Made by a program: the position numbers and the translations under genes
Notes under the pieces: model-generated
What the model saw: the letters and a program-made list of their open reading frames with translations, nothing else
Databases searched by the model: none
What the model was told of the DNA's origin: nothing
Assembly (NCBI RefSeq): GCF_001721045.1
Contig: NZ_MDER01000107.1
Location: 1-64,000 of the forward strand
DNA: 64,000 bases
Source of the DNA: Paenibacillus nuruki
GTDB lineage: Bacteria > Bacillota > Bacilli > Paenibacillales > Paenibacillaceae
Reading direction: 5' to 3'
Shown here: positions 45,077-53,155 of the stretch, piece by piece
How positions within the stretch are numbered: the stretch's first letter is position 1
Layout: every line of letters begins with the position of its first letter

Positions 45077-45197
45077 AGACACCTCTCCATTCCTCGCTAG
45101 TACCGTCTTACATCGACTTCGAAACGTGTTCATCTTACCTTGTTGCAAGATAGTTTAGAATCTTATCTTCTTCTGGTATTTATTTTTTGGTTTCATA

Positions 45198-46025
45198 CTA
45201 GAGTATCATAGAATCTGGTGATATGTCCTGACATTCCAGAATTCTTTGTGAATGTGTATATACATTGCATGAATCTTCACGAATAAATCCAACAGTTGTA
45301 ACGCCTAGATGATCGGCTAGCTCAAGAGCTAACCCTGTAGGCGCAGATTTGGATAAGATCACTTCACAACCAATTTTGGATACTTTCGTCAAAATTTCGG
45401 AAGAAATTCTACCGCTAAATACGATAATTTTACCTTCTAAACTAAGATTCTGTTTGAGGCACCAACCGTAAATTTTATCCAATGCATTATGGCGACCAAT
45501 ATCGCTTCGTGCCACAATAATTCCACTCGGATCGCATAAAGCGGCTGTATGCACACCACCTGTATGACGAAATAATTCCCCGCTTTGTTGGACTTCTTCC
45601 ATTAGCCGAAAACAATCTTCAAAAGACAAAGTAACGTTAACTGTATCTATAACTTTAGCTGTACGTGCATCATTAAAAAAAACAAATCCCTGACGGCTGG
45701 TACCGCAACAAGAAGTAATATAACGCTTGGTAAATAACTGACGATGCTGTGGCTTCCAGCGATCTGTACGCACATGGACAAAACCTTCTTCAGGCTGTAC
45801 CCATAGTTCTTGAATATCGCTATACTGCTTGATCACGCCTTCTGAAGCCAAAAATCCTACTGTCATATCTTCAATATACTCAGGTGTGCAGACTAATGTT
45901 ACAAATTCTTCGCCGTTTACTTTTACAGTAATCGGTTGTTCGCTAACGACCTGATCGGTGATCGTGGTGACTTGTCCGCGCCGGTAACGCACAATCGTAC
46001 GCTCTTGTTGCAATTCTAGATCCAT
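45198..46025 (-). CDS. fdhD: Formate dehydrogenase accessory sulfurtransferase FdhD
   Basis: A 275-aa protein that passes sulfur from a cysteine desulfurase to the molybdenum cofactor of formate dehydrogenase. Core motifs: FVTLVCTPEYIEDMTVGFLASEG (near 40-62, by position), TSCCGTSRQG (near 112) and HTGGVHTAAL with DIGRHNALDK (near 155-180). The active-site loop has CC followed by Ser, where the Escherichia coli type has C-x-x-C, so only the first catalytic Cys position is kept. The ATG at 46025 has AAGGA 8 bases upstream; an ATG at 46034 overlaps the previous stop but has a poor SD. Confidence 0.93.
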   Translation of the reverse strand: MDLELQQERTIVRYRRGQVTTITDQVVSEQPITVKVNGEEFVTLVCTPEYIEDMTVGFLASEGVIKQYSDIQELWVQPEEGFVHVRTDRWKPQHRQLFTKRYITSCCGTSRQGFVFFNDARTAKVIDTVNVTLSFEDCFRLMEEVQQSGELFRHTGGVHTAALCDPSGIIVARSDIGRHNALDKIYGWCLKQNLSLEGKIIVFSGRISSEILTKVSKIGCEVILSKSAPTGLALELADHLGVTTVGFIREDSCNVYTHSQRILECQDISPDSMIL

Positions 46026-46030
46026 CTGCC

Positions 46031-46378
46031 TCATCCTTGCTCAATATTTTTTTCGAAAACAAATACAGAGATGGCAAAATCATCTTCCACCTTAATATCG
46101 GTAAACAAATGCTGTAATTTAGAACCGCATAATTCTTCCATACCATCAGGTACATGCTGATCATACAGTCCTTGAACCATCTGTGTTCGCGCACGGTGTA
46201 CCATTTCTTTGCCTTCAGAAGTTAAAGCAATAAATTTTTCGGTAGGTGTAAAATTGCCCCACATTTTAGTAATTGCCATATTATCTACAAAGGTCGTATG
46301 AATCCGTTCCGGTCCTTTGCCAAATGTATCTTTACGCACTTTACGTACGATTTCATTGAAAGTAGTTTCCTTTTTCAT
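46031..46378 (-). CDS. DUF2294 family protein
   Basis: A 115-aa soluble protein, probably of the DUF2294 family. Visible core: VRKVRKDTFGKGPERIHTTF (about 11-30), NMAITKMWGNFTPTEKFIA (about 32-50) and a C-terminal EDDFAISVFVFE. The function is unknown; it recurs beside formate dehydrogenase genes in Bacilli, as here. AAGGAGG lies 7 bases before the ATG at 46378. Its stop nearly abuts fdhD, so DUF2294-fdhD-moaA form one operon divergent from fdhF. Confidence 0.75.
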   Translation of the reverse strand: MKKETTFNEIVRKVRKDTFGKGPERIHTTFVDNMAITKMWGNFTPTEKFIALTSEGKEMVHRARTQMVQGLYDQHVPDGMEELCGSKLQHLFTDIKVEDDFAISVFVFEKNIEQG

Positions 46379-46468
46379 CGATAATCCTCCTTGCTGTAAT
46401 GTTTTGATCATACACCTCATTTTGTAGATTTCAAATACAGATAGCTAGCATGGTGTGTTAAATGTGTC

Positions 46469-46496
46469 TTGAAATTTCACAAAAGAAGAGTATAAT
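46469..46496 (+). promoter_or_regulatory. Sigma-A promoter upstream of the fdhF leader RNA
   Basis: TTGAAA (46469-46474), 16 bp, TATAAT (46491-46496). A second TATAAT lies at 46523-46528. A TGAAATTTCA palindrome overlaps the -35 (46470-46479). Confidence 0.6.
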
Positions 46497-46502
46497 TTAG
46501 AG

Positions 46503-46622
46503 TATTCACATTTTTGTCATAATATAATCGGATTGGTCAGTTAGTATGTCATTGCTAAACGATTACTCCACTTTAAAAGTGCTACCTGCAAAGGGGTAGT
46601 GATTTTAAGGTGGAGTTTTTTT
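46503..46622 (+). ncRNA. Candidate leader RNA or small RNA ending in a terminator, upstream of fdhF
   Basis: From the promoter start (about 46503) the RNA would contain a GTTAG/CTAAAC hairpin and then a very long stem: 14 bp (46565-46578 with 46603-46616), a short mismatch, and GTGCTACC-type upper pairs with GGTAGT, loop GCAAAG, followed by seven T (46616-46622). fdhF begins 258 bp later on the same strand. The 46623-46880 stretch is AT-rich and shows no second clear promoter. It fits an attenuator or a roughly 110-nt sRNA. Confidence 0.5.
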
Positions 46623-46880
46623 ATGCTCTTTTTATTTTATCCTTAATCTGCATCTATTAGTTAATAATACATATTAAGGATAATAAAGTATAAATATGAT
46701 ACTACACAAATCCGAAAATCTTTATATTATGCTCTATTTGATGTGCCACATTTTGCAAAACCTGAGAAGGAAGATATTTTGTTTCACAAAAATCATTTTT
46801 GATTTCACTAGAAGAAGTCGCATTTATAGTGCCAAATGCGTACATCTAGAAATACAACTGTTAAATAAAGGGGTATCTGC

Positions 46881-49823
46881 ATGAGCGAACAACAACCAAT
46901 CAAAATTACGATCAATGGCGAAACCTATGAAGCCGGGCAAGGATTAAGCGTACTGAATGTTATTAATCTAGCTCAAATTCAGCATCCACAAATCTGTTAT
47001 GTTCCTGAAGTCGATCCGATTCAGACTTGTGATACCTGTATTGTTGAAATTGACGGTCAATTAGCACGTGCTTGTTCAACAACGATCACAGAAGGTATGA
47101 ATGTGCAGACCAATTCTATTTCTGCCAAAGCGGCTCAAACAGAAGGTATGGATCGTTTACTGGAAAATCATATGTTGTATTGTACCGTTTGTGATAACAA
47201 TAATGGTAATTGCAAACTCCATAATACAGTTGAAGAAATGGGTATCGAACATCAGAAATATCCTTTCCAACCGAAAGTCCCTGCAACCGAAGTGGATATG
47301 TCTCATCCGTTCTACCGCTATGATCCCAATCAGTGTATCGCTTGTGGGCAATGTGTAGAGGTATGTCAGAACTTGCAAGTCAATGAGACGTTATCAATCA
47401 ATTGGGAAGCCGAACGTCCATACGTGATGTGGGATGAAGGCGTTTCTATTAACGAATCTTCCTGTGTCAGTTGCGGACAATGTGTCACCATCTGTCCATG
47501 TAATGCTTTGATGGAGAAATCGATGCTAGGCGAAGCTGGATTTATGTCCGGTATTGGCGAAGAAATGCTTAATCCGATGATTGATCTAATCAAAGATGTA
47601 GAACCAGGATACAGCGGTATTTTTGCTATTTCAGAAATCGAAGCAGCTATGCGTGATACACGGACTCGCAAAACCAAAACAGTCTGTACATTCTGCGGAG
47701 TCGGTTGTTCATTTGAAGTATGGACGAAAGGTCGTGAGATTCTTAAAGTTCAGCCTTCTCACGATGCACCGGTGAATGCTATCTCTACCTGTGTAAAAGG
47801 TAAATTTGGTTGGGACTTTGTCAACAGTGACCAACGCTTAACGACTCCACTGATTCGTCGTAATGGTGAATTTGTAGAAGCGAGCTGGGATGAAGCATTA
47901 ACGCTTGTTGCTGAAAAAATGACAGCGATTCGCAAAGAACATGGTAGTGATAAATTAGGCTTTATCTCCTCTTCCAAAATCACTAATGAAGAAAACTATG
48001 TGATCCAAAAATTAGCTCGACAAGTATTTGAAACCAACAATGTCGATAACTGTTCTCGTTATTGCCAATCTCCTGCTTCAGATGGTCTGATGTCTACAGT
48101 AGGGATTGGTGGCGATGCAGGTACAATCAAAGATATCGCCGCTGCTGGTCTTGTGATTCTGATCGGTTGTTCTCCAGCTGAAGGTCATCCTGTTCTAGCG
48201 ACTCGTATCAAGCGTGCACACAAATTACATGGTCAACAATTGGTTGTAGCTGATCTACGTAAACATGAAATGGCTGAACGGGCAGACTTATTTATTCGTC
48301 CGCAACAAGGAACAGACTTTGTCTGGATTACAGCGATTATGAACTATATGGTAGAGCAAGGCTGGCATGCTGCTGACTTTATCCACCAACATGTGAATCA
48401 ATTTGATGAATACCTCAAAGCTTCTGAGCCTTATACGCTTGCTTATGCAGAAGAAATTACTGGAATCGCACAAGCTGAATTAATTCGAATTGCTGAAATG
48501 ATTCGGGATGCGGATGGAACTGTAATCTGTTGGGGTATGGGAGTTACACAAAATATCGCTGGATCTCATACGTCTGCGGCTATTTCCAATCTGTTATTAG
48601 CAACAGGTAACTATATGCGTCCAGGTGCAGGGGCTTATCCACTTCGTGGTCATAACAATGTACAAGGTGCTTGTGATATGGGTACTTTACCACCTTGGTT
48701 ACCAGGATATCAGCACGTTTCTAATGATGAAGCACGTGCTAAATTTGAAAAAGCTTATAGGGTCTCGATCTCTCCAGCGCCGGGTAAAGATAATATCGCA
48801 ATGGTCGATGATATCGCTCGTGGAGAACTTAAAGCGATGTATCTTGTCGGTGAAGATATGGCATGGGTTGATTCCAATGTGAATCATGTTCATGAAATGT
48901 TAGCTCAACTTGAATTTTTTGTTGTTCAAGATGTCTTTTTATCCAAAACCGCTCAGTTTGCAGATGTAGTCTTACCTGCGGCTCCATCTCTTGAAAAAGA
49001 CGGTACTTTCTCCAATACGGAGCGTCGTGTGCAACGTTTGTATCAAGTCCTTGAACCTTTAGGCGATTCTAAGCCTGACTGGTGGATAACAACTCAACTT
49101 GCTAAACACTTGGGATTTGATTGGGGGTACACTCATCCTTCTCAAATTTTTGATGAAATGGCAAGCTTAACGCCTTTCTTCTCCGGTTGTAATTATGAGG
49201 TGTTAGAAGGTTGGGGAAGCTTCTTATGGGGTTCGAGTACGGGTGAAAGCACACCTCTACTTTATACAGATGGGTTCCATTTCCCGGATAAAAAAGCTCG
49301 TTTCTCTCTAGTGCAATATGTACCTGCTGTAGAGTTCCCTGCTGAGTTCGATCTTGTGTTGAACAATGGACGACTACTTGAACATTTCCATGAAGGTAAT
49401 ATGACGAACAAGTCTAAAGGGATCAATCGCAAATTACCTGAAGTGTTTGTCGAAGTGTCTCCTGAACTAGCCACAGAACGTGGTGTTGAAGACGGTACAC
49501 TGGTTCGTCTTGAATCTCCGTATGGTGCTATTAAATTAAGAGCTGTTGTCACCGACCGTGTACGTGGCAAAGAAATTTATGTACCTATGCACTCTACCAG
49601 TCATGAGACAGCCGTTAATCTTTTAACTGGTTCAGCGGTTGATGTACGTACGCATACACCGGCTTACAAACAGACCAAAGTACGGATGATGATTTTGAAT
49701 GTCAAAGGTGTTAATCCATTACCTTCATTCAATCCTCGTAACAAAAAACGCCATCCGCAAAATGGTGTTGAAGTACAACGCAAATGGAATCGTGATGATT
49801 ACGTCTCTTTAGTTGATATGTAG
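46881..49823 (+). CDS. fdhF: Formate dehydrogenase, molybdopterin-type catalytic subunit
   Basis: A 980-aa enzyme oxidising formate to CO2. In order: a 2Fe-2S ferredoxin domain (1-80, with CYVPEVDPIQTCDTC), a NuoG-type Cys/His segment (about 95-130, CTVCDNNNGNCKLH), two 4Fe-4S motifs (CIACGQCVEVC near 153 and CVSCGQCVTICPC near 195), the molybdopterin Fe4S4 domain (CTFCGVGC near 270), the catalytic domain and the C-terminal dinucleotide-binding domain. The metal-ligand region NVDNCSRYCQSPA (near 390) has Cys, not selenocysteine. It resembles YrhE/YjgC of Bacillus subtilis. The ATG follows AAAGGGG. Confidence 0.95.
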   Translation: MSEQQPIKITINGETYEAGQGLSVLNVINLAQIQHPQICYVPEVDPIQTCDTCIVEIDGQLARACSTTITEGMNVQTNSISAKAAQTEGMDRLLENHMLYCTVCDNNNGNCKLHNTVEEMGIEHQKYPFQPKVPATEVDMSHPFYRYDPNQCIACGQCVEVCQNLQVNETLSINWEAERPYVMWDEGVSINESSCVSCGQCVTICPCNALMEKSMLGEAGFMSGIGEEMLNPMIDLIKDVEPGYSGIFAISEIEAAMRDTRTRKTKTVCTFCGVGCSFEVWTKGREILKVQPSHDAPVNAISTCVKGKFGWDFVNSDQRLTTPLIRRNGEFVEASWDEALTLVAEKMTAIRKEHGSDKLGFISSSKITNEENYVIQKLARQVFETNNVDNCSRYCQSPASDGLMSTVGIGGDAGTIKDIAAAGLVILIGCSPAEGHPVLATRIKRAHKLHGQQLVVADLRKHEMAERADLFIRPQQGTDFVWITAIMNYMVEQGWHAADFIHQHVNQFDEYLKASEPYTLAYAEEITGIAQAELIRIAEMIRDADGTVICWGMGVTQNIAGSHTSAAISNLLLATGNYMRPGAGAYPLRGHNNVQGACDMGTLPPWLPGYQHVSNDEARAKFEKAYRVSISPAPGKDNIAMVDDIARGELKAMYLVGEDMAWVDSNVNHVHEMLAQLEFFVVQDVFLSKTAQFADVVLPAAPSLEKDGTFSNTERRVQRLYQVLEPLGDSKPDWWITTQLAKHLGFDWGYTHPSQIFDEMASLTPFFSGCNYEVLEGWGSFLWGSSTGESTPLLYTDGFHFPDKKARFSLVQYVPAVEFPAEFDLVLNNGRLLEHFHEGNMTNKSKGINRKLPEVFVEVSPELATERGVEDGTLVRLESPYGAIKLRAVVTDRVRGKEIYVPMHSTSHETAVNLLTGSAVDVRTHTPAYKQTKVRMMILNVKGVNPLPSFNPRNKKRHPQNGVEVQRKWNRDDYVSLVDM

Positions 49824-49848
49824 GTGGGCAGAGTCGCTGGCGCTTCGT

Positions 49849-49960
49849 GAGTGAATTGTTCTTGTCGTCGCTGGTGTAACGGAATCCCTTGATTTACCGC
49901 TTGGCGGTAGGGATTTCGTTACAAAGGCGAGCGCTTCGCTCTTTCAGAACAATTTCACTC
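49849..49960 (+). repeat. Three-way-junction-like inverted repeat element after fdhF
   Basis: An outer stem (49849-49862 with 49946-49960, 14 bp and one bulge) encloses a second stem (49876-49889 with 49909-49922, 14 bp with one wobble, capped by TACCGC/GCGGTA) and a third hairpin (GAGCG/CGCTC, 49929-49941). TCGCTGG recurs at 49834, 49868 and 49965. It is GC-richer than its flanks. The remaining 49961-50230 stretch is very AT-rich with a TAAAGAATT/AATTCTTTA palindrome near 50019-50037 and no gene. Confidence 0.6.
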
Positions 49961-50230
49961 CCTTCGCTGGTGCAACTTGGGGATTGTGGAGCAGTGGTAA
50001 AGAATAAAACCTTTTTAAAGAATTTAATTCTTTAGAGAGTTGAATACATTATTTTATTTTTATGATTTGTTTTATATGGATTTATTTCCTACTTTTATGT
50101 GTTTTTCATTTTTACTTGTTAGGTTTGATTTCCTTTTTATATGATGTTTTTTGAGTATTGATGATGAATTTATATGTTTGTAAGTTGGTATATCTTACTA
50201 GATGGATATGGGCGAAAGGAGAATGTATGT

Positions 50231-50725
50231 ATGGCGACTCCGATTACTACGATTCGTAAGCGGGTGCTTACTGATGAAGAGCAACAGCAACAGACGATTG
50301 ATGAATTGAAAAAGGAATTAGCAGAATCTAATGCGGCGTTAGCACGGTCAATGTCGATATTACGGGAGTTAAATGATAGTGGGATTTTGGAAGCCGCGGA
50401 ATCGATGCTCAAAGCGAAAGCGCATATTGCAGAGATTGCTTTGGGACAAGTTTCTCGTAAAGAAATCACTAATCTGATCAATAATGGTATGGCGGCAGCG
50501 GGTGCCTTAACTGCGGTTGATCCTGCACAAACGACTCAATTAATGAATAGTGTGACCAAAGGATTAGAAGAAGCAGGTAAAGAAGATAACACCAAACTAA
50601 GTGTATTCTCATTAATGAAAGCTTTGAAAGATCCTGATATCAATCGAGCGCTTCGATTTGGAATGCGATTTATGAAAGGGCTAGGTCAAGGATTGAAAGA
50701 AAAAGATCCTACAGATCATTCTTAA
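50231..50725 (+). CDS. DUF1641 protein, formate dehydrogenase partner
   Basis: A 164-aa soluble helical protein of the DUF1641 family (YrhD/YjgD of Bacillus subtilis), encoded next to FdhF-type genes in many Bacilli. Visible core: LNDSGILEAAESMLKAK (about 52-68), then ALKDPDINRALRFGMRFMKGLGQ (about 130-152, by position). It is proposed to be an accessory or electron-transfer-linked subunit; no cofactor motif is present. The ATG at 50231 has AAAGGAG 9 bases upstream. It lies 407 bp after fdhF, a wide gap filled by the structured element. Confidence 0.85.
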   Translation: MATPITTIRKRVLTDEEQQQQTIDELKKELAESNAALARSMSILRELNDSGILEAAESMLKAKAHIAEIALGQVSRKEITNLINNGMAAAGALTAVDPAQTTQLMNSVTKGLEEAGKEDNTKLSVFSLMKALKDPDINRALRFGMRFMKGLGQGLKEKDPTDHS

Positions 50726-50744
50726 TATACAGCATTATATAAGC

Positions 50745-50783
50745 AGACAGTACAGAGGTATTTTACTTTGGACTGTCTTTTTT
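50745..50783 (+). terminator. Intrinsic terminator after the DUF1641 gene
   Basis: AGACAGT/ACTGTCT stem with a 20-nt loop, followed by TTTTTT. Confidence 0.75.
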
Positions 50784-50901
50784 GATCTACATTATACATA
50801 TTAAAAAAGACATATCAACGCATACCAAACACTTGACAATCAGTTGTTAATCGTTTATTTATAATAGTGTTTATTACTTTATTACTCAGGAGGGATATTT
50901 A

Positions 50902-51621
50902 ATGAACAAAAAAGTTGGTTTGGGTATTTTGGCGGCTACGTTAACATTTGGAATAGGGACAGGTGCTCTCGCAGCTACAGGATTAGAACCGATTAAAGCT
51001 TATTTGAACAGTACCATTTCTCTGAAAATGAATGGCACTACAGTTACGGCTAAAGATGCAAATGGTCAAGCGGTACTCCCTATTACGTACAACGGAACAA
51101 CCTACTTACCTGTACGTGCAGTTGGAAATCTAATGGGAACTTCAATCACTTACGACAAATCTTCTTCTTCTGTTATCATTGGCGATTCAGGTAACACAGG
51201 ATCTTCTACAACCCCTATCGAAAATAAATCTCAATCACTCAGCACGCTAGGAACCAAAGTATTAGGTACCTCTGACTGGCACACCAAAGATCCAAGCAAT
51301 ACTGTTTATAAAGACAAAGATTACAAAGATATTTTTCTATACACTGGTGTAAATAATCAAAGTAAAAGCTTTCAGATCATGACTGATAATAAATATTCTA
51401 CATTGCATCTAGAACTAGCTTCACTTAGTGGTAATCAAAAAATAGTTATTATGAATCAAGACAATACCACACTCAAAACGATATCTGTTAATCCTGATAA
51501 TGGTATGGTTAGCGCTGATGTAGATGTTTCTAATACCAAAGCTATTTTTGTTGAAATCACTGATGCTGATAATGACTCTAAATTATTCGTACCTTTAACT
51601 ACTTCTTCATTAACTAAATAA
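50902..51621 (+). CDS. Secreted stalk protein with copper-amine-oxidase-N domain
   Basis: A 239-aa exported protein. The signal peptide covers 1-25 (ending ALAATG). A copper amine oxidase N-terminal-like domain follows (about 28-95) with LPITYNGTTYLPVRAVGNLMG, described by its core YLPVRAV. This domain is a common stalk module on Paenibacillus surface proteins and is not catalytic. The C-terminal half (about 110-239) is beta-rich and unrecognised. GGAGGG lies 7 bases before the ATG. A TTGACA occurs upstream (50834) with a non-ideal spacing to TATAAT. Confidence 0.82.
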   Translation: MNKKVGLGILAATLTFGIGTGALAATGLEPIKAYLNSTISLKMNGTTVTAKDANGQAVLPITYNGTTYLPVRAVGNLMGTSITYDKSSSSVIIGDSGNTGSSTTPIENKSQSLSTLGTKVLGTSDWHTKDPSNTVYKDKDYKDIFLYTGVNNQSKSFQIMTDNKYSTLHLELASLSGNQKIVIMNQDNTTLKTISVNPDNGMVSADVDVSNTKAIFVEITDADNDSKLFVPLTTSSLTK

Positions 51622-51647
51622 GCAAGAAATGATTTGATTTATAAATA

Positions 51648-51709
51648 AACGAGATGATTATGTTAACGATTGACATTCTATTCGTTGATGTATCATCTCG
51701 TTCTTTTTG
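51648..51709 (+). terminator. Intrinsic terminator after the stalk protein gene
   Basis: AACGAGATGAT/ATCATCTCGTT with an inner AACGA/TCGTT stem, then CTTTTTG. Confidence 0.8.
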
Positions 51710-51776
51710 TATATGTATTCTTCATTTAAATTAGTTATATGGCTAATTCTAATGTTTACTCTCACTATATCTATTA

Positions 51777-52121
51777 CTACTTCTGCAACTTCAATATCAA
51801 TTCATTCCCCATCTCTACCACCATTTCGATAAGTTGATTAATTTCTTCACGATTGATCTGATCAATATGAATTCCTCCGCAGATCGCAAAATTCCCACGC
51901 CAATGTTTCCGTAAGTTCATAGCAATTTCCTCTGTAATATAAAATTCTTGATGTTGCTGAAATTGAGTCGTTTGCAACGGTTGATCTTTGGTGCCTGTCG
52001 TTATTGTGCCCAAATGAGGGCGATCTCCTCCACTGATCAGTATAACTACATCATCTGTACCCATCAGATAAGCATCCATCTGAATCTCTATTCTTCCTCT
52101 ACTTTTACATATATGAATCAT
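51777..52121 (-). CDS. LpdD-like protein (prenylated-flavin chaperone-like fold)
   Basis: A 114-aa soluble protein. DDVVILISGGDRPHLGTITTG (about 22-42, core SGGDRPHLG) and the closing ICGGIHIDQINREEINQLI (about 80-98, core GGIHIDQI) match the pattern of LpdD, the small chaperone found with UbiD/LpdC-type decarboxylases. No ubiD or ubiX homologue is nearby, so the role here is open. GGAGGG lies 6 bases before the ATG at 52121; the frame upstream has no SD. It is a single gene on the minus strand. Confidence 0.6.
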   Translation of the reverse strand: MIHICKSRGRIEIQMDAYLMGTDDVVILISGGDRPHLGTITTGTKDQPLQTTQFQQHQEFYITEEIAMNLRKHWRGNFAICGGIHIDQINREEINQLIEMVVEMGNELILKLQK

Positions 52122-52220
52122 AATATTCCCTCCGCTTTCTTTATTATTAAAAGCGAATAGGTCTCGTAGCACAATGAATAATCTAACAGTTAACGATCAT
52201 CTTACCTTTTTGAAAACAAC

Positions 52221-52256
52221 AAAAAAAGCCAACGCTCGGGGGAACGTCAGCTTTTT
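52221..52256 (-). terminator. Intrinsic terminator of the LysM gene
   Basis: Minus-strand AGCTGACGTTC/CGAGCGTTGGCT imperfect stem followed by TTTTTTTG, 95 bp after the LysM stop. Confidence 0.75.
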
Positions 52257-52350
52257 ATATATAAACTACGCCATAAGCATTTGGCAGATACTTATGGGTA
52301 GATAATATTTTGGCCGATCAGATGGCAGTTGATCGATAATGTCTAAATTC

Positions 52351-52818
52351 TTATTTTTGAGGAATAGTCAATTGGTATCCAGCAGGTAGAAGGTTGTTGG
52401 CAGCAACCAATTCGTCTACAGTTACACCATATTGAGCAGCGATTTCAGTAAGGCTAGCACCTTGTGGAAGAATTACAGTGATTTTGTTGTTTGCTACTGG
52501 TTCAGTTGTTTTTGTAGGCTCAGTTGTTGTGTTGTCTGTTGGTGTAGTAGGCTCAGTTGTTGTGTTGTCTGTTGGTGTAGTAGGTTCAGTTGTTTCGTTA
52601 GCAGTTCCGAACATAGAGTTAATTTGTGCACTTACAGAATCTACATAAGCTTGGTTGTTAGCACGTTGTTCTGCTTTGTCTTTGTTTTTCTCGTGGTTGC
52701 TTTGATCGTTAGAAGCTGCAGATACTTGGTTAGCTCCGATTGGTGCTACAACTGCTACTGCTCCAAGACCTAGTGCTAAAGTAGTTGACAATAAAACTTT
52801 TTGAAATTTGGTATTCAT
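52351..52818 (-). CDS. Secreted LysM-domain protein
   Basis: A 155-aa exported protein with a signal peptide (1-35, ending VSAAS), a charged Asn/Lys/Glu helix, a Thr/Pro/Glu linker made of tandem EPTTPTDNTTT units (about 78-103), and a C-terminal LysM domain (about 112-155, with GASLTEIAAQYGVTVDELVAANN, core DELVAANN). LysM binds peptidoglycan, so it should sit in the wall. No catalytic domain is present. AAAGGAG precedes the ATG. The leader holds an imperfect inverted repeat (near 52855-52879). Confidence 0.85.
   Translation of the reverse strand: MNTKFQKVLLSTTLALGLGAVAVVAPIGANQVSAASNDQSNHEKNKDKAEQRANNQAYVDSVSAQINSMFGTANETTEPTTPTDNTTTEPTTPTDNTTTEPTKTTEPVANNKITVILPQGASLTEIAAQYGVTVDELVAANNLLPAGYQLTIPQK
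52517..52594 (-). repeat. Tandem 33-bp repeat inside the LysM gene
   Basis: Two identical 33-bp units (52517-52549 and 52550-52582) and a partial third encode the 11-residue linker unit EPTTPTDNTTT. Identity at the DNA level suggests recent duplication by slippage. Confidence 0.8.
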
Positions 52819-53105
52819 GGTTAATTTCTCCTTTGTGATGTTAGCTGTTTTTTGGTAACTAATTTTCTCTTAGTAACCTTATGAATTAATAATAACATTA
52901 ATTAAAGAATATTGCAATACTATTTAAAAATATTTTATTATATTTTGTGCAATTATTCTTTGATGTTATTTATTAACCAACCTATCTAAATTTTAAACAG
53001 CTATTTAGCATTATTTTATGTCCATTTTGGGACGATAATTGAACTTTGTAATTTACTGATTCTATATGCCTCAACTAGCCTTATCGTGTACACTTTCGCA
53101 AAAAA

Positions 53106-53114
53106 TGCTACAAT
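53106..53114 (+). promoter_or_regulatory. Extended -10 promoter of fabV
   Basis: TGC-TACAAT at 53106-53114 with no good -35; the SD is GAGGA at 53141-53145, inside a small AGGAA/TTCCT hairpin that ends next to the ATG. The remaining 52819-53105 stretch is AT-rich leader and promoter DNA with no gene. Confidence 0.4.
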
Positions 53115-53155
53115 ACGAAAGATGATGTAAAAAGTGAAAGCGAGGAATCCTTCCT

